Source of the DNA: Cryobacterium sp. PH31-AA6
Lineage (GTDB): Bacteria > Actinomycetota > Actinomycetes > Actinomycetales > Microbacteriaceae
DNA: 64,000 nucleotides
Assembly: GCF_030063195.1 (NCBI RefSeq)
Contig: NZ_JASISS010000004.1
Span: forward strand, 122,497 to 186,496
Direction: 5' to 3'
Positions 24,978-31,999 of this stretch are shown in pieces; the stretch's first letter is position 1, and each line of letters opens with the position of its first letter. The position numbers and the translations under genes are program-made. The notes under the pieces were generated by a model. The model was given only the letters and a program-made list of their open reading frames with translations, did not search any database and was not told the DNA's origin.

Positions 24978-25003
24978 CGGGGGCGACGGATGCCGCCCCC
25001 GCG
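24978..25003 (-). terminator. Hairpin after the DUF4326 gene
   Basis: GCGGGGGC and GCCCCCGC form a perfect 8-bp stem with a 10-base loop, ten bases after the DUF4326 stop. On the minus strand TTTGACAAC follows, a short T-run. It is a probable transcription end within the middle operon. Confidence 0.65.
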
Positions 25004-25012
25004 GGTGGTGAA

Positions 25013-25399
25013 TCAGGTGTTCGCTATTTCGAGCAGCACGTCGGCGTGGCATGGCTGGCTCATGTGGCAGTCGCACGCGAGGTCCTTGCCGCGCAACTCC
25101 GACTGAATCTCTGCGATTGTCGGCCGCCCCTCGAATGGCACGCCGAGCATGTTGGGGTAGCAGGCGAGACGCATCTGTACCAAGTCGCCGTCCCGGTTAC
25201 GGTTGAGGCGCGTTTCCTTGGTGAGCCATTCGCGGTACTCGTCAGCGAACATCTCGCGGGTCATCGTCGCCTGCCCGTCCTCGCCACCCCTGACTCGCTT
25301 GGCGAATGGGTTGCCCCATTTGGTGCGGCGTGAAACCTTGACAGTGTTCGGCGGGAGCTTCCATCCCGCACCACGGCTATGCCAGATGCGCTTCGGCAT
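25013..25399 (-). CDS. DUF4326 domain protein
   Basis: This 128-residue protein carries the DUF4326 pattern: VKVSRRTKWGNPFAKRV near the start, EYREWLTKE in the middle, and LRGKDLACDCHMSQPCHADV near the end (the 'L.GK.LaC.C....CHad.L' signature). The family is common in actinophages and mobile islands; its biochemical role is not established to my knowledge. The start ATG 25399 overlaps the SSB stop. Confidence 0.8.
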   Translation of the reverse strand: MPKRIWHSRGAGWKLPPNTVKVSRRTKWGNPFAKRVRGGEDGQATMTREMFADEYREWLTKETRLNRNRDGDLVQMRLACYPNMLGVPFEGRPTIAEIQSELRGKDLACDCHMSQPCHADVLLEIANT

Positions 25400-25860
25400 C
25401 AGAATGGGCTCTCTTGGCCCCACGCGTCCGCGCCTTGTGCGCCCGTCTGAGCCGTTGCGGCCCAAGGTTCGTCCACTGATGCCTGCGCGCCGCCCTGTCG
25501 CGTCTGCGTCGATCCTCCGGCCCCGCGTGACGGCTTCCTGACGATTACCGAGATCGTCGGGAACGTGATCACCGTGTTCGTGTACGTTTTGCCGTCCTTC
25601 TCGCGCGTCTGGATCTCGATGTTCCCCGTGACCGTCACCAGTTGGCCCTTGTGGACCTCCTGCGCGACCGCCTGCCCATGCTCATCCCAGAACTCAGCCT
25701 GATACCAAACGGTGTCGCCGTTATCGACGTACCCGCCGTTGCCATCTTTCTTCTGGGGGGTGACCGGGAGCGTCACCGATGTGATCGTGTGTCCGGTGAC
25801 AGTGCGCGTCTCCGGGTCCTTCGCGACGAACGCCTCGATTGTGATGGTGGCTCTTGCCAT
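25399..25860 (-). CDS. ssb: Single-stranded DNA-binding protein
   Basis: This 153-residue protein has an OB-fold with ARATITIEAFVAKDPETRTV, VWYQAEFWDEHGQAVAQEV and the KGQLVTVTGNIEIQTREKDG strand pair seen in SSB. The C-terminus is Gln/Gly-rich and ends WGQESPF, a variant of the acidic-PF tip that recruits partner proteins. It lies downstream of the helicase and initiator genes, as expected for a replication module. Confidence 0.88.
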   Translation of the reverse strand: MARATITIEAFVAKDPETRTVTGHTITSVTLPVTPQKKDGNGGYVDNGDTVWYQAEFWDEHGQAVAQEVHKGQLVTVTGNIEIQTREKDGKTYTNTVITFPTISVIVRKPSRGAGGSTQTRQGGAQASVDEPWAATAQTGAQGADAWGQESPF

Positions 25861-25862
25861 GG

Positions 25863-26018
25863 CTACTTGCTCTCTTTCGTTTGTGGGTGTCGGTTGCGGT
25901 CATGGTCACGCATGACCCGTACCGCCTCGTTCTGGGTGAGGCTGGAAAACTGGAAGTTGGGACACTCAGCGCACCGGATCGCGAACTTGCCATCCCTCGG
26001 GGATGCTGTGGCGGTCAT
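25863..26018 (-). CDS. 51-residue C2H2-type zinc-finger protein
   Basis: ATG 26018 encodes a short protein with IRCAECPNFQFSS, a helix (QNEAVRVMRDHDRNRH) and a charged end. Two Cys and two His are spaced as in a classical zinc finger (C-x2-C ... H-x4-H). The ATG overlaps the preceding stop (ATGA). It may bind DNA; that is inferred. Confidence 0.6.
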   Translation of the reverse strand: MTATASPRDGKFAIRCAECPNFQFSSLTQNEAVRVMRDHDRNRHPQTKESK

Positions 26019-26197
26019 GCTGCTCTCGCTTTCGTCTCGGTTTCCTGCGCCCGAATGAGCAACAGGTGTTTCGCTGTCTCGTTGTCGTACTCGCGAGCCG
26101 CAATGGTTCGCTCGGCTGGCATGAACCGTTCGCGCCGCACCCTTCCCCGCCGCACTGCACGGGCCAGGAACTCGGCCATCTCCAAATCCGCGTCCAT
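26015..26197 (-). CDS. 60-residue helical basic protein
   Basis: ATG 26197 overlaps the helicase stop (ATGA). The product is helical and Arg-rich (MAEFLARAVRRGRVRRERF). No domain is recognised. It is linked by coupling to the helicase upstream and the zinc-finger protein downstream. Confidence 0.5.
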   Translation of the reverse strand: MDADLEMAEFLARAVRRGRVRRERFMPAERTIAAREYDNETAKHLLLIRAQETETKARAA

Positions 26198-27393
26198 CAC
26201 AGCCCCCAGCCCACAGGCACCCACGGGAACTCCGCACGGTCACGGTCGCCCCGGCGCATCTGCTCCGGCCAGTCACGCTGTTCACGCTGCCCGCGCCACG
26301 GTACGAAGTCGTACATTCCGACCTCCTCGCCGGCACGGATGCCGAACCCGAACTCAGGCCAGCCCATGAGCGACGACGAACCGCGAGGACGCACCGAGCG
26401 TGAGCCCGACGAGTCACTTGCATGGCCGGCGTGCGCCTCGATGATCAGCGCCACACCACGGTCCCGGATGCTGTCCAGCGCGGCGATGACCGGGGCCACC
26501 TCCTCGTCAGAGTTCAACTTCACGGCGATGCGGTACAGCGGGCCAATGAAAACCACGTCAGGTTTCGTCTTGTCGATCAGCCGGTGAATCTGACCCTGAG
26601 TGCGCGGGTCAAGAATGTTCACCCGGCCGCTGATAGCCATCTCCACATTCGGTACGGGGTCACACGCGCCTTGGAGTCGCGCCTGGTGAACCATCCACCC
26701 GGCGTTGCGCTTCCACTGCTGTTTCGTGTTCTCCGCGTCAATCACCAGGCTGCGCACCGGCTCGATCTTCTCGAACGTGAACGGGTGTAACCCCGCAGCC
26801 GGCAGAAGTAGCAACTGGCGGGCCATGGTCGACTTCCCTAACCCTTCATGCCCGGTGAGGATCAGACGATCCTTGTGCTCCATCAGGTTTGGTATCACCC
26901 AATCGAACGTCTCCTCAGCGGCCAGGATCTCGCCCAGGTTCACCGACTCCATCTCACTCGACGCCGCGCCGCGCTGCTGCACACGAGTCACCACGTCACT
27001 GATGACCTTCTCCGGGTCGTTGCCGGGGTCACTCAGTGCTTCGACACCCTGCCCCAACACTTCCCGTGCGAACCGGGCCGCTGATGATCGAGCTACCGAC
27101 CGGGCGTACTCGGCCGCGTAGATGAAGACACCCTGTGCCGCATCAGACCAAATCCACGGGTCGGCGGCGCCGATGCCCAGAACCCCCCACTCCGAGAAAT
27201 AGTCGGGAGCTGTTGTCGTCGCCACCATGCGACCCTGCGCCAAATAGGTTCCGATACCATCCCAGACCGCGCCGAGGCGAGGATCTTGGAAGTCGCGACC
27301 GGTTACCAGCTTCGACGCCGCCCAGAACATATTATTGTCGCCGAGGACCGAGCCGAGGAGTGCATGCTCTGAGTTCACATTCGGAGCGCCCAA
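26197..27393 (-). CDS. Replicative DNA helicase, DnaB/RepA-like ATPase
   Basis: This 398-residue protein has a DnaB-type N-terminal domain (NVNSEHALLGSVLGDNN) and a RecA-like ATPase core. The core has Walker A GHEGLGKST (about residue 180), Walker B VVFIGPLYR and the downstream VALIIEAHAGHASDSSG segment. It would unwind DNA at the fork. TTG 27393 is used because AAAGGGGG lies nine bases upstream and it completes the N-terminal motif. GTG 27378, overlapping the preceding stop (GTGA), is an equally plausible start. Confidence 0.82.
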   Translation of the reverse strand: MGAPNVNSEHALLGSVLGDNNMFWAASKLVTGRDFQDPRLGAVWDGIGTYLAQGRMVATTTAPDYFSEWGVLGIGAADPWIWSDAAQGVFIYAAEYARSVARSSAARFAREVLGQGVEALSDPGNDPEKVISDVVTRVQQRGAASSEMESVNLGEILAAEETFDWVIPNLMEHKDRLILTGHEGLGKSTMARQLLLLPAAGLHPFTFEKIEPVRSLVIDAENTKQQWKRNAGWMVHQARLQGACDPVPNVEMAISGRVNILDPRTQGQIHRLIDKTKPDVVFIGPLYRIAVKLNSDEEVAPVIAALDSIRDRGVALIIEAHAGHASDSSGSRSVRPRGSSSLMGWPEFGFGIRAGEEVGMYDFVPWRGQREQRDWPEQMRRGDRDRAEFPWVPVGWGL

Positions 27394-28055
27394 TCTGAAC
27401 CGCCCCCTTTCGCCTCAGGCTTGCGCCACTTGACTACGTTCCCCAGCCACACCCTGAACGCTGCATCCCAGTCCGCCTGGCGCCGATCGTTTGCCGCAGC
27501 ATGAGCCCTGAACTGACCCACCTCGTGCTTGAGGTCGATCGTGTTGGCCGTGGCGAATGTGATGTTGGCCTCGGACGGCGACCATGATGCGGCGAGAGCC
27601 GATGTGGATGCTTTCCGCTTCGACACCTTCGCGACTACTGGTGGTTCTACTGGTGATTCATCTGGTGTTTCTACTGCCCCCCCAGAGAGTCCGTTAGGGA
27701 TGGACTGAGAGTCCGTTAGGGATGGACTGAGAGCCTTGAAGGCTCTCTGCCTTGTAGGCTCTCTGTCCGTTAGGGTTTCAGGCATCCCAACGTCGAGATT
27801 CAGCCGGTAACGATCGCTCGTTCTGTAGCCGAAATTGCCGTGCCGCTGCTCCCTCGTGAGGAGCCCCATCGTGTCGAGGCTGTTGATCGCCCGGCTCACG
27901 GTTTTCTCCGAGAACCCAGTCATAATCGCGAGTCGCTTCTGACCCGGATAGCACGTGTTCGCCTCGTCGGCCATGTCAGCCAGGGCGACGAGCACGAACT
28001 TCGCGGGACCGATCAGTGGCAGATCGTAGGCCCAATGTGTTGCGCGGTAGCTCAT
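27375..28055 (-). CDS. Replication initiator with winged helix-turn-helix
   Basis: This 226-residue protein begins MSYRATHWAYDLPLIGPAKF followed by a winged helix (CYPGQKRLAIMTGFSEKTVS and then NSLDTMGLLTREQR), as in phage replication O-like or DnaD-associated initiators. The C-terminal part is helical (WDAAFRVWLGNVVKW) and probably contacts the helicase encoded next. The linker (about residues 95-130) is encoded by 22-bp repeats that look like iterons. The layout resembles lambda O with its internal origin. Confidence 0.8.
   Translation of the reverse strand: MSYRATHWAYDLPLIGPAKFVLVALADMADEANTCYPGQKRLAIMTGFSEKTVSRAINSLDTMGLLTREQRHGNFGYRTSDRYRLNLDVGMPETLTDREPTRQRAFKALSPSLTDSQSIPNGLSGGAVETPDESPVEPPVVAKVSKRKASTSALAASWSPSEANITFATANTIDLKHEVGQFRAHAAANDRRQADWDAAFRVWLGNVVKWRKPEAKGGGSDWALRM
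27685..27775. repeat. Iteron-like repeats inside initiator gene, candidate origin
   Basis: Two identical 22-bp units stand in tandem at 27685-27706 and 27707-27728 (start GAGAGTCCGTTAGGG). An 11-bp part (GTCCGTTAGGG) recurs at 27765-27775. Between them lies an inverted repeat GAGAGCC/GGCTCTC (27729-27735 with 27741-27747). Because 22 is not a multiple of three the units are read in different frames, so selection is likely on the DNA rather than the protein. This fits initiator binding sites. Confidence 0.65.
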
Positions 28056-28195
28056 GTCTTTCCTCCTTCCTCTTCGTTGAAGTCGCCGCGCTCAATCGCT
28101 GTCGCGAGCCCGGTGAGGACCGCGTAGACGAGCAGTTGCGGGTGATCTGCTTTCTCCTTGATGTGCGCGAGTAGACGCGCCCGGTCGAGGGCCAT
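28052..28195 (-). CDS. 47-residue helical protein
   Basis: ATG 28195 overlaps the preceding stop (TGATG). The product (MALDRARLLAHIKEKADHPQ and onward) looks like two short helices. It is the last small gene before the initiator, with which it overlaps by 4 bp. No family is recognised. Confidence 0.5.
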   Translation of the reverse strand: MALDRARLLAHIKEKADHPQLLVYAVLTGLATAIERGDFNEEEGGKT

Positions 28196-28389
28196 CAGGA
28201 ACCCGACCCGTGCTTGGGGCAGTAGTCCACCCAGACCCGGAACATGTCCGATGAGGTGGTGAACGAGTACCAGCCCTTGGCCTTGGCTCGCTTCCGCGCC
28301 ACACCGGACGCCTCGCCAAGTTCGCCGAGGAATCGGGCATTGCACGGCTTCGTGTCGCAGGTGATGACAGGACGCTTCCAGAGGCTCAA
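28195..28389 (-). CDS. 64-residue zinc-ribbon-like protein
   Basis: TTG 28389 overlaps the previous stop (TTGA). The protein contains ITCDTKPCNARF near the start and VWVDYCPKHGS at the end, giving C-x4-C and C-x2-H. Proteins with this 'C....C.......W......yCp.H' pattern are frequent in actinophages. The function is unknown. The start is uncertain because TTG is a weak codon. Confidence 0.55.
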   Translation of the reverse strand: MSLWKRPVITCDTKPCNARFLGELGEASGVARKRAKAKGWYSFTTSSDMFRVWVDYCPKHGSGS

Positions 28390-28823
28390 AACGCCGCCTC
28401 CGTCATGTCTTGCACCAGCCCCATGCGCACGAGCCGGTCAGCCTCGGTGATCTCCGTGATGCCGCCGGCGTCGTCGTAGAGCACCCAGCCGAGGCGGAGC
28501 ACACCATGTTCGGTGCGGATCCAGCGGCGGGCCGGCCACTCCGCGGGGATCGCGAAGCTCGGCACCGTCCACCCCTCCGCCATCCCTTCGGCGGGATGCT
28601 GTGTGATGTAGCCGTGACAGCCGGTCGTCCCTGTCCCTCCGAGGATCTGAAGGTTCGAGACGATCGTGTGCCCACCTTGCGACCGGTTCTTGCGGTGGTC
28701 ACGGTTTGACGGCCCGCAGCCTCGGCGGCAGCGCTGGCACGTGTCGTTGTCGCGCAGCGTGGCGAGCTCGTAGGCGTCCGTCTCGTCTGCCTTCGACGGC
28801 TTCGGAGTCTTCGGCCGGATCAT
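28386..28823 (-). CDS. HNH-endonuclease-like protein
   Basis: This 145-residue protein has TCQRCRRGCGPSNRDHRKNR followed by GGHTIVSNLQILGGTGTTGC and HGYITQHP. This is the HNH layout with structural cysteines, an 'RDH' catalytic histidine and an N in SNLQ. The C-terminal half (RRWIRTEHGVLRLGWVLYDD) is beta-rich. Start ATG 28823 overlaps the preceding stop (ATGA). Phage genes of this type nick DNA in replication or packaging; homing is less likely as no host gene is split. Confidence 0.75.
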   Translation of the reverse strand: MIRPKTPKPSKADETDAYELATLRDNDTCQRCRRGCGPSNRDHRKNRSQGGHTIVSNLQILGGTGTTGCHGYITQHPAEGMAEGWTVPSFAIPAEWPARRWIRTEHGVLRLGWVLYDDAGGITEITEADRLVRMGLVQDMTEAAF

Positions 28824-29251
28824 GCGCTCACCGTGTAGCCACGGCCTCGGCAGGTCGAGCAGAAAGCAGCCCCGCGATAGCAGCCGACAGCACGGCACGT
28901 TCCGCCGCACCTGTACCCGGTTCCCTTGCACTTAGCGCAGGCCTCGCCACGGCCGCTGCCTTCGCATCCGGCGCACTTCGCGCCACCGGCCAGGACGCGC
29001 TTCATCTCCCGGTAGGTGCGCGGCGCTCGGAAGTCAGTCGCCGTGTCCATCTCGAGATGCAGAAGCGCGACGAGGTTGTCCCACTCGGGCAGCAGGCGAT
29101 CCCAGAAGATCGACCGACCAGACATGCGAGATCGAAGTTGCTCCGTGCTCAGGCGACCCGCGCAGTAGGTGATGCATCGGCGCAGGTCGCTCGGGTCCCA
29201 CGGATGATCGGTCCCGCTGCCAGCGATCGCTTGAGCTGACAGGCCGATCAT
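28820..29251 (-). CDS. DnaJ-type zinc-finger protein without J domain
   Basis: This 143-residue protein has a helical N-terminal part (DPSDLRRCITYCAGRLSTEQLRS...) and a C-terminal Cys-rich module: CAGCEGSG, CAKCKGTGYRC, GTC..VGC and CSTCRGRGY. This matches the CxxCxGxG repeats of DnaJ. No J domain is present, so it is not a full co-chaperone. It may act as a zinc-dependent DNA- or protein-binding factor. It is coupled to RusA upstream and the HNH protein downstream. Confidence 0.7.
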   Translation of the reverse strand: MIGLSAQAIAGSGTDHPWDPSDLRRCITYCAGRLSTEQLRSRMSGRSIFWDRLLPEWDNLVALLHLEMDTATDFRAPRTYREMKRVLAGGAKCAGCEGSGRGEACAKCKGTGYRCGGTCRAVGCYRGAAFCSTCRGRGYTVSA

Positions 29252-29655
29252 GCTGCCAACCGTTCGATGTGCATCTCCAGGTATGCAACGTGCCCGGCCT
29301 TCTTGTCGAGCCATACGATCGTCGGCATGAGGGTGTCCATGTAGGCGGGGGCGTCGTCGATGACCACACCGGCATCCACGAGCCCGTCGGCGAGCGGCTT
29401 GAACGTCGCGCACACGTTGATCGCGTCACGGCGGCGCCGGTCGACGACGAACCAGGTGAGAGTGACCCGGCATTTACCGAGGGCTGTGAGCCGGGCGGCG
29501 GCTAGCGCGGATGCGGCCCGGATCTCCTTGATGAGCTTCCGCTTCTTGAAGCGGTCGAAGTTGTCATTCATCGACAAGGGCGGTCTGGGCCAGTCGAAGT
29601 GGAGGGTGGTTTCGAAGGGAATGAAGCCGCCCTCAACGCCTGTCGTTTCGTTCAT
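29248..29655 (-). CDS. RusA-family Holliday junction resolvase
   Basis: This 135-residue protein has the RusA plan: RPPLSMNDNFDRFKKRKL near the start, RRRRDAINVCATFKPLADGL in the centre and VDAGVVIDDAPAYM. The conserved acidic residues (D in RRDAIN, D in LADGL, DD in VIDDAP) would hold the catalytic Mg2+. RusA cuts four-way junctions made during replication or recombination before packaging. Confidence 0.85.
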   Translation of the reverse strand: MNETTGVEGGFIPFETTLHFDWPRPPLSMNDNFDRFKKRKLIKEIRAASALAAARLTALGKCRVTLTWFVVDRRRRDAINVCATFKPLADGLVDAGVVIDDAPAYMDTLMPTIVWLDKKAGHVAYLEMHIERLAA

Positions 29656-29680
29656 GATGCCTCCCGGCGGTGGTACGCCG

Positions 29681-29714
29681 AAGGCCGCCCGATCGTGTTG
29701 CTACGGGCGGCCTT
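29681..29714 (-). terminator. Hairpin between the 148-residue protein and RusA
   Basis: AAGGCCGCCC and GGGCGGCCTT form a perfect 10-bp stem with a 14-base loop on the minus strand. It lies between the gene ending at 29740 and the RusA start at 29655. The CCTT end lacks a long T-run, so termination may be partial. Confidence 0.6.
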
Positions 29715-29739
29715 TGGCGATGTGCTTGATGAGTGAGGG

Positions 29740-30186
29740 TCAGCGCCCGCCGCCGGTGTTGTAGGCGGCAGTCACGGACTTGTTGATGTTGAGCATCGAG
29801 TAGATGCGCGTGCGGAGACCACGCTCGGTGTCCTCCGCGTAGTGGTACTCGGCTTTCGTGTTGTGCCACGTTTCAAGTTCCGGCTGCGCGTCCACCTCGG
29901 CCCTTGCCCTGGCGAATGAAACCGGGTGACCGGTGCGGCCGTAGAACGCCATCTGCGAGTTCTTCCGAGCTGAATAGGCCCGCTCTGCCGCGTACCGACG
30001 CTCGTTGATCTCGAGCATCACCTCGGGCAGCTCTTCCAGCAGCGCGTTCGCTTCCCGGATGAAGAACTCCATCTCGACGGGGTTCGTCGGTGCGGAATTC
30101 CGGAGCCGGTCAGCCTTGGCCGCGAACTCCGACTTGACGACCTCGGCGCCGACCTCACCCGTGTCCGGATCCGTGAACTCAACCAT
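29740..30186 (-). CDS. Hypothetical helical protein, 148 residues
   Basis: ATG 30186 overlaps the RecT gene by 8 bp. The protein is almost all helix and highly charged (FFIREANALLEELPEVMLE, RRYAAERAYSARKNSQMAF, HNTKAEYHYAEDTERGLRTR). Its position directly after RecT suggests a recombination or DNA-binding accessory. No family is recognised with confidence. Confidence 0.6.
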   Translation of the reverse strand: MVEFTDPDTGEVGAEVVKSEFAAKADRLRNSAPTNPVEMEFFIREANALLEELPEVMLEINERRYAAERAYSARKNSQMAFYGRTGHPVSFARARAEVDAQPELETWHNTKAEYHYAEDTERGLRTRIYSMLNINKSVTAAYNTGGGR

Positions 30187-31099
30187 TCGTGCTCGCCTGC
30201 GATTCGAACTCGGCGGCGGTCTCGCGCTCGTAGCGCTGCAGCTCCGTCTCCTCGTCCTCGGGCTCGGCTGCCGCGGCCTCAGTGGGTGCCGCGGGCTCGT
30301 CGTCGGGGACAATCTCGGCGTCGATCACGTTGTCATCCGGGGCGGGCTCGGCGGCAGGCTCGGCGGCGGCTTCCCCGGCGCGGCCCAGTTCGCCCGCCCT
30401 GGCGAGAAACAGTGCCCGGTTGGCCGTGTACTCGTCGGCGGCTTGAGCCCGGTCTCTGAGCGCCTTGAGGTCGTCGGTCGTGGTGACGGCGCCGACCAGT
30501 GCGGCCCAGTCCTCGGAAGGTTCGATTGCCTCCGATGTGGCGACCATCTCGCCCGACTCGTTGACGAGCGCGCCCATCTCCTCCGGGGTGTACTTCACTC
30601 CCATCAGGCAATCTTCGGCGCCCTCACGGGCAACTTCGGAGATGGCCCGCGCCTTGCACATGGCTTCCGGATATTTGACCCAGTTGTCTTTGTGCGCGAG
30701 CTTGGCGCGGGTGGCCCGCTCCATGGTCCAGATGGCCTCGTAGGTGAAGTCGGGGTCGTCGGCACGGGTGAGTGTCACGACGGCCTCGAAGTCCCCGGCC
30801 TTGATGCTGCCGCGGGTCGTGACGCGTAGCTTGTGGCCAGCCTTGCGGATCACACCAGACATGAGGCCAGGGGAGATCGCGGGCTTGCCCTCGATGATGT
30901 CGATGCCACTGAGCGCCGCGATCGGATGGATGCCGAGCATGGCGCCGGTCTCGAAGACCAAGAGCACCTTGCCGGGGTTGGGCTTGCCGGCGGTCCAGAG
31001 CCCCTTCGGGATCAGGTCGCCCGCCGACGAGAGCGTCTGCACGTAGCGCATCTTCTCGTCGAGGCCCGCGGCCTCGTACTGGGTGATTTCCTTGCTCAT
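30179..31099 (-). CDS. RecT-family single-strand annealing protein
   Basis: This 306-residue protein has LIPKGLWTAGKPNPGKVLLV followed by FETGAMLGIHPIAALSGI and GKPAISPGLMSGVIRKAGH. This is the conserved core of phage RecT/Bet-like annealases. The acidic Ala/Glu/Pro-rich C-terminus (from about 245) probably binds SSB or the exonuclease. ATG 31099 overlaps the stop of the exonuclease gene. The pair would carry out 5'-resection and annealing. Confidence 0.88.
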   Translation of the reverse strand: MSKEITQYEAAGLDEKMRYVQTLSSAGDLIPKGLWTAGKPNPGKVLLVFETGAMLGIHPIAALSGIDIIEGKPAISPGLMSGVIRKAGHKLRVTTRGSIKAGDFEAVVTLTRADDPDFTYEAIWTMERATRAKLAHKDNWVKYPEAMCKARAISEVAREGAEDCLMGVKYTPEEMGALVNESGEMVATSEAIEPSEDWAALVGAVTTTDDLKALRDRAQAADEYTANRALFLARAGELGRAGEAAAEPAAEPAPDDNVIDAEIVPDDEPAAPTEAAAAEPEDEETELQRYERETAAEFESQASTNG

Positions 31100-31707
31100 C
31101 ACATACCTCTTTCAAATTCGAGCGCGTCGGTGAGGCGCGCGGATAGTTCAATGGCGATCGGCAGTAGGTCGGCGAGGACCTGGTCGACGTCGGCGGGGTA
31201 GATGCGCAGGCTCTTGGGAACCTCCGTGCGCATCTCGCCGTTGACGATCTCGGCCCAGATGAAGTCGGTGTAGAGGACTTCGGGGCCGATGCAGAACTGC
31301 TGGAAGGCGACCTGCCGGAGTTCACCAGGCGTCGGGCCGTAGACGATCTTGTTGTGCTTCGCTTTGACCTCTGCGAGCACGATGCCCTCAGGGGTGACGA
31401 GCAACCCGTCCGGGGTCGCGGCGAGCCCGTGGTGAGCCTCTGAGCGAATCAGGAGAGTGTTCTGGGGGATGCCCGCCCAGGCGAGCATGATCGGCTCCCA
31501 GAGGTTCCCTGATTCCGTGTACGCGTTGCCCTGGAACGTGGACGGCCGGAGCTTGGCCGCGAGGTAGGCCTCGATCGACGAGGCCTTGACCAACTTGGCC
31601 GCGTCGCTGGCACCGACGATCGGCTCGCGGGCGACCAGCCACGCCTCCCGGTCCTTCGAGTCGCCGAGGATCCGGTCGGTGTACGGGAGGGTGAGGAGCG
31701 CGGTCAC
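31099..31707 (-). CDS. YqaJ/lambda-exo-type exonuclease
   Basis: This 202-residue protein has the YqaJ pattern: VGASDAAKLV (S34-D35), E71 in NLWEPIM, D100 in AATPDGLL, and E113-x-K115 in AEVKAK, forming the metal-binding D-E-x-K site. It degrades one strand of double-stranded DNA ends and hands the other to RecT, which is encoded immediately downstream. Confidence 0.88.
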   Translation of the reverse strand: MTALLTLPYTDRILGDSKDREAWLVAREPIVGASDAAKLVKASSIEAYLAAKLRPSTFQGNAYTESGNLWEPIMLAWAGIPQNTLLIRSEAHHGLAATPDGLLVTPEGIVLAEVKAKHNKIVYGPTPGELRQVAFQQFCIGPEVLYTDFIWAEIVNGEMRTEVPKSLRIYPADVDQVLADLLPIAIELSARLTDALEFERGM

Positions 31708-31865
31708 GACCGACCCTGCACTGCCCGGGTGTTCTCGTCGAGGGCGTCCGCGTTGGCGAGTAGCGCGTACGTCTGCGCCTTCGACAGGTGCTCGGCCTTC
31801 AGCGTGGAGTTGCTGATCTCTTCGGCTTCTCTGAGGTGGTGCATGGCGAGGTCGGTGAAGTTCAT
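31704..31865 (-). CDS. 53-residue helical protein
   Basis: ATG 31865 overlaps the stop of the previous small gene (ATGA) and its stop overlaps the exonuclease ATG. The sequence (MNFTDLAMHHLREAEEISNS ... SKAQTYALLANADALDENTR) resembles a TPR-like helix pair. It is probably a small accessory of the recombination set. The function is unknown. Confidence 0.55.
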   Translation of the reverse strand: MNFTDLAMHHLREAEEISNSTLKAEHLSKAQTYALLANADALDENTRAVQGRS

Positions 31866-31999
31866 GCGCGCATTCCTTCGGTCTTGATCAGCGTGGTGTT
31901 GACGACGGTTTCCCAGTCGATGCCGAGGGCGGCACCGTCCTTGTCCCGTGCGATCGGCGACGGGGCGACGTACGGGTGAGGCTTCGGGGCGGCGCTCAT
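31862..31999 (-). CDS. 45-residue hypothetical protein
   Basis: ATG 31999 overlaps the stop of the SMC-like gene (ATGA) and its own stop overlaps the next ATG. The product (MSAAPKPHPYVAPSPIARDK ... WETVVNTTLIKTEGMRA) has no recognisable domain. It is called from the coupling on both sides. Confidence 0.5.
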   Translation of the reverse strand: MSAAPKPHPYVAPSPIARDKDGAALGIDWETVVNTTLIKTEGMRA

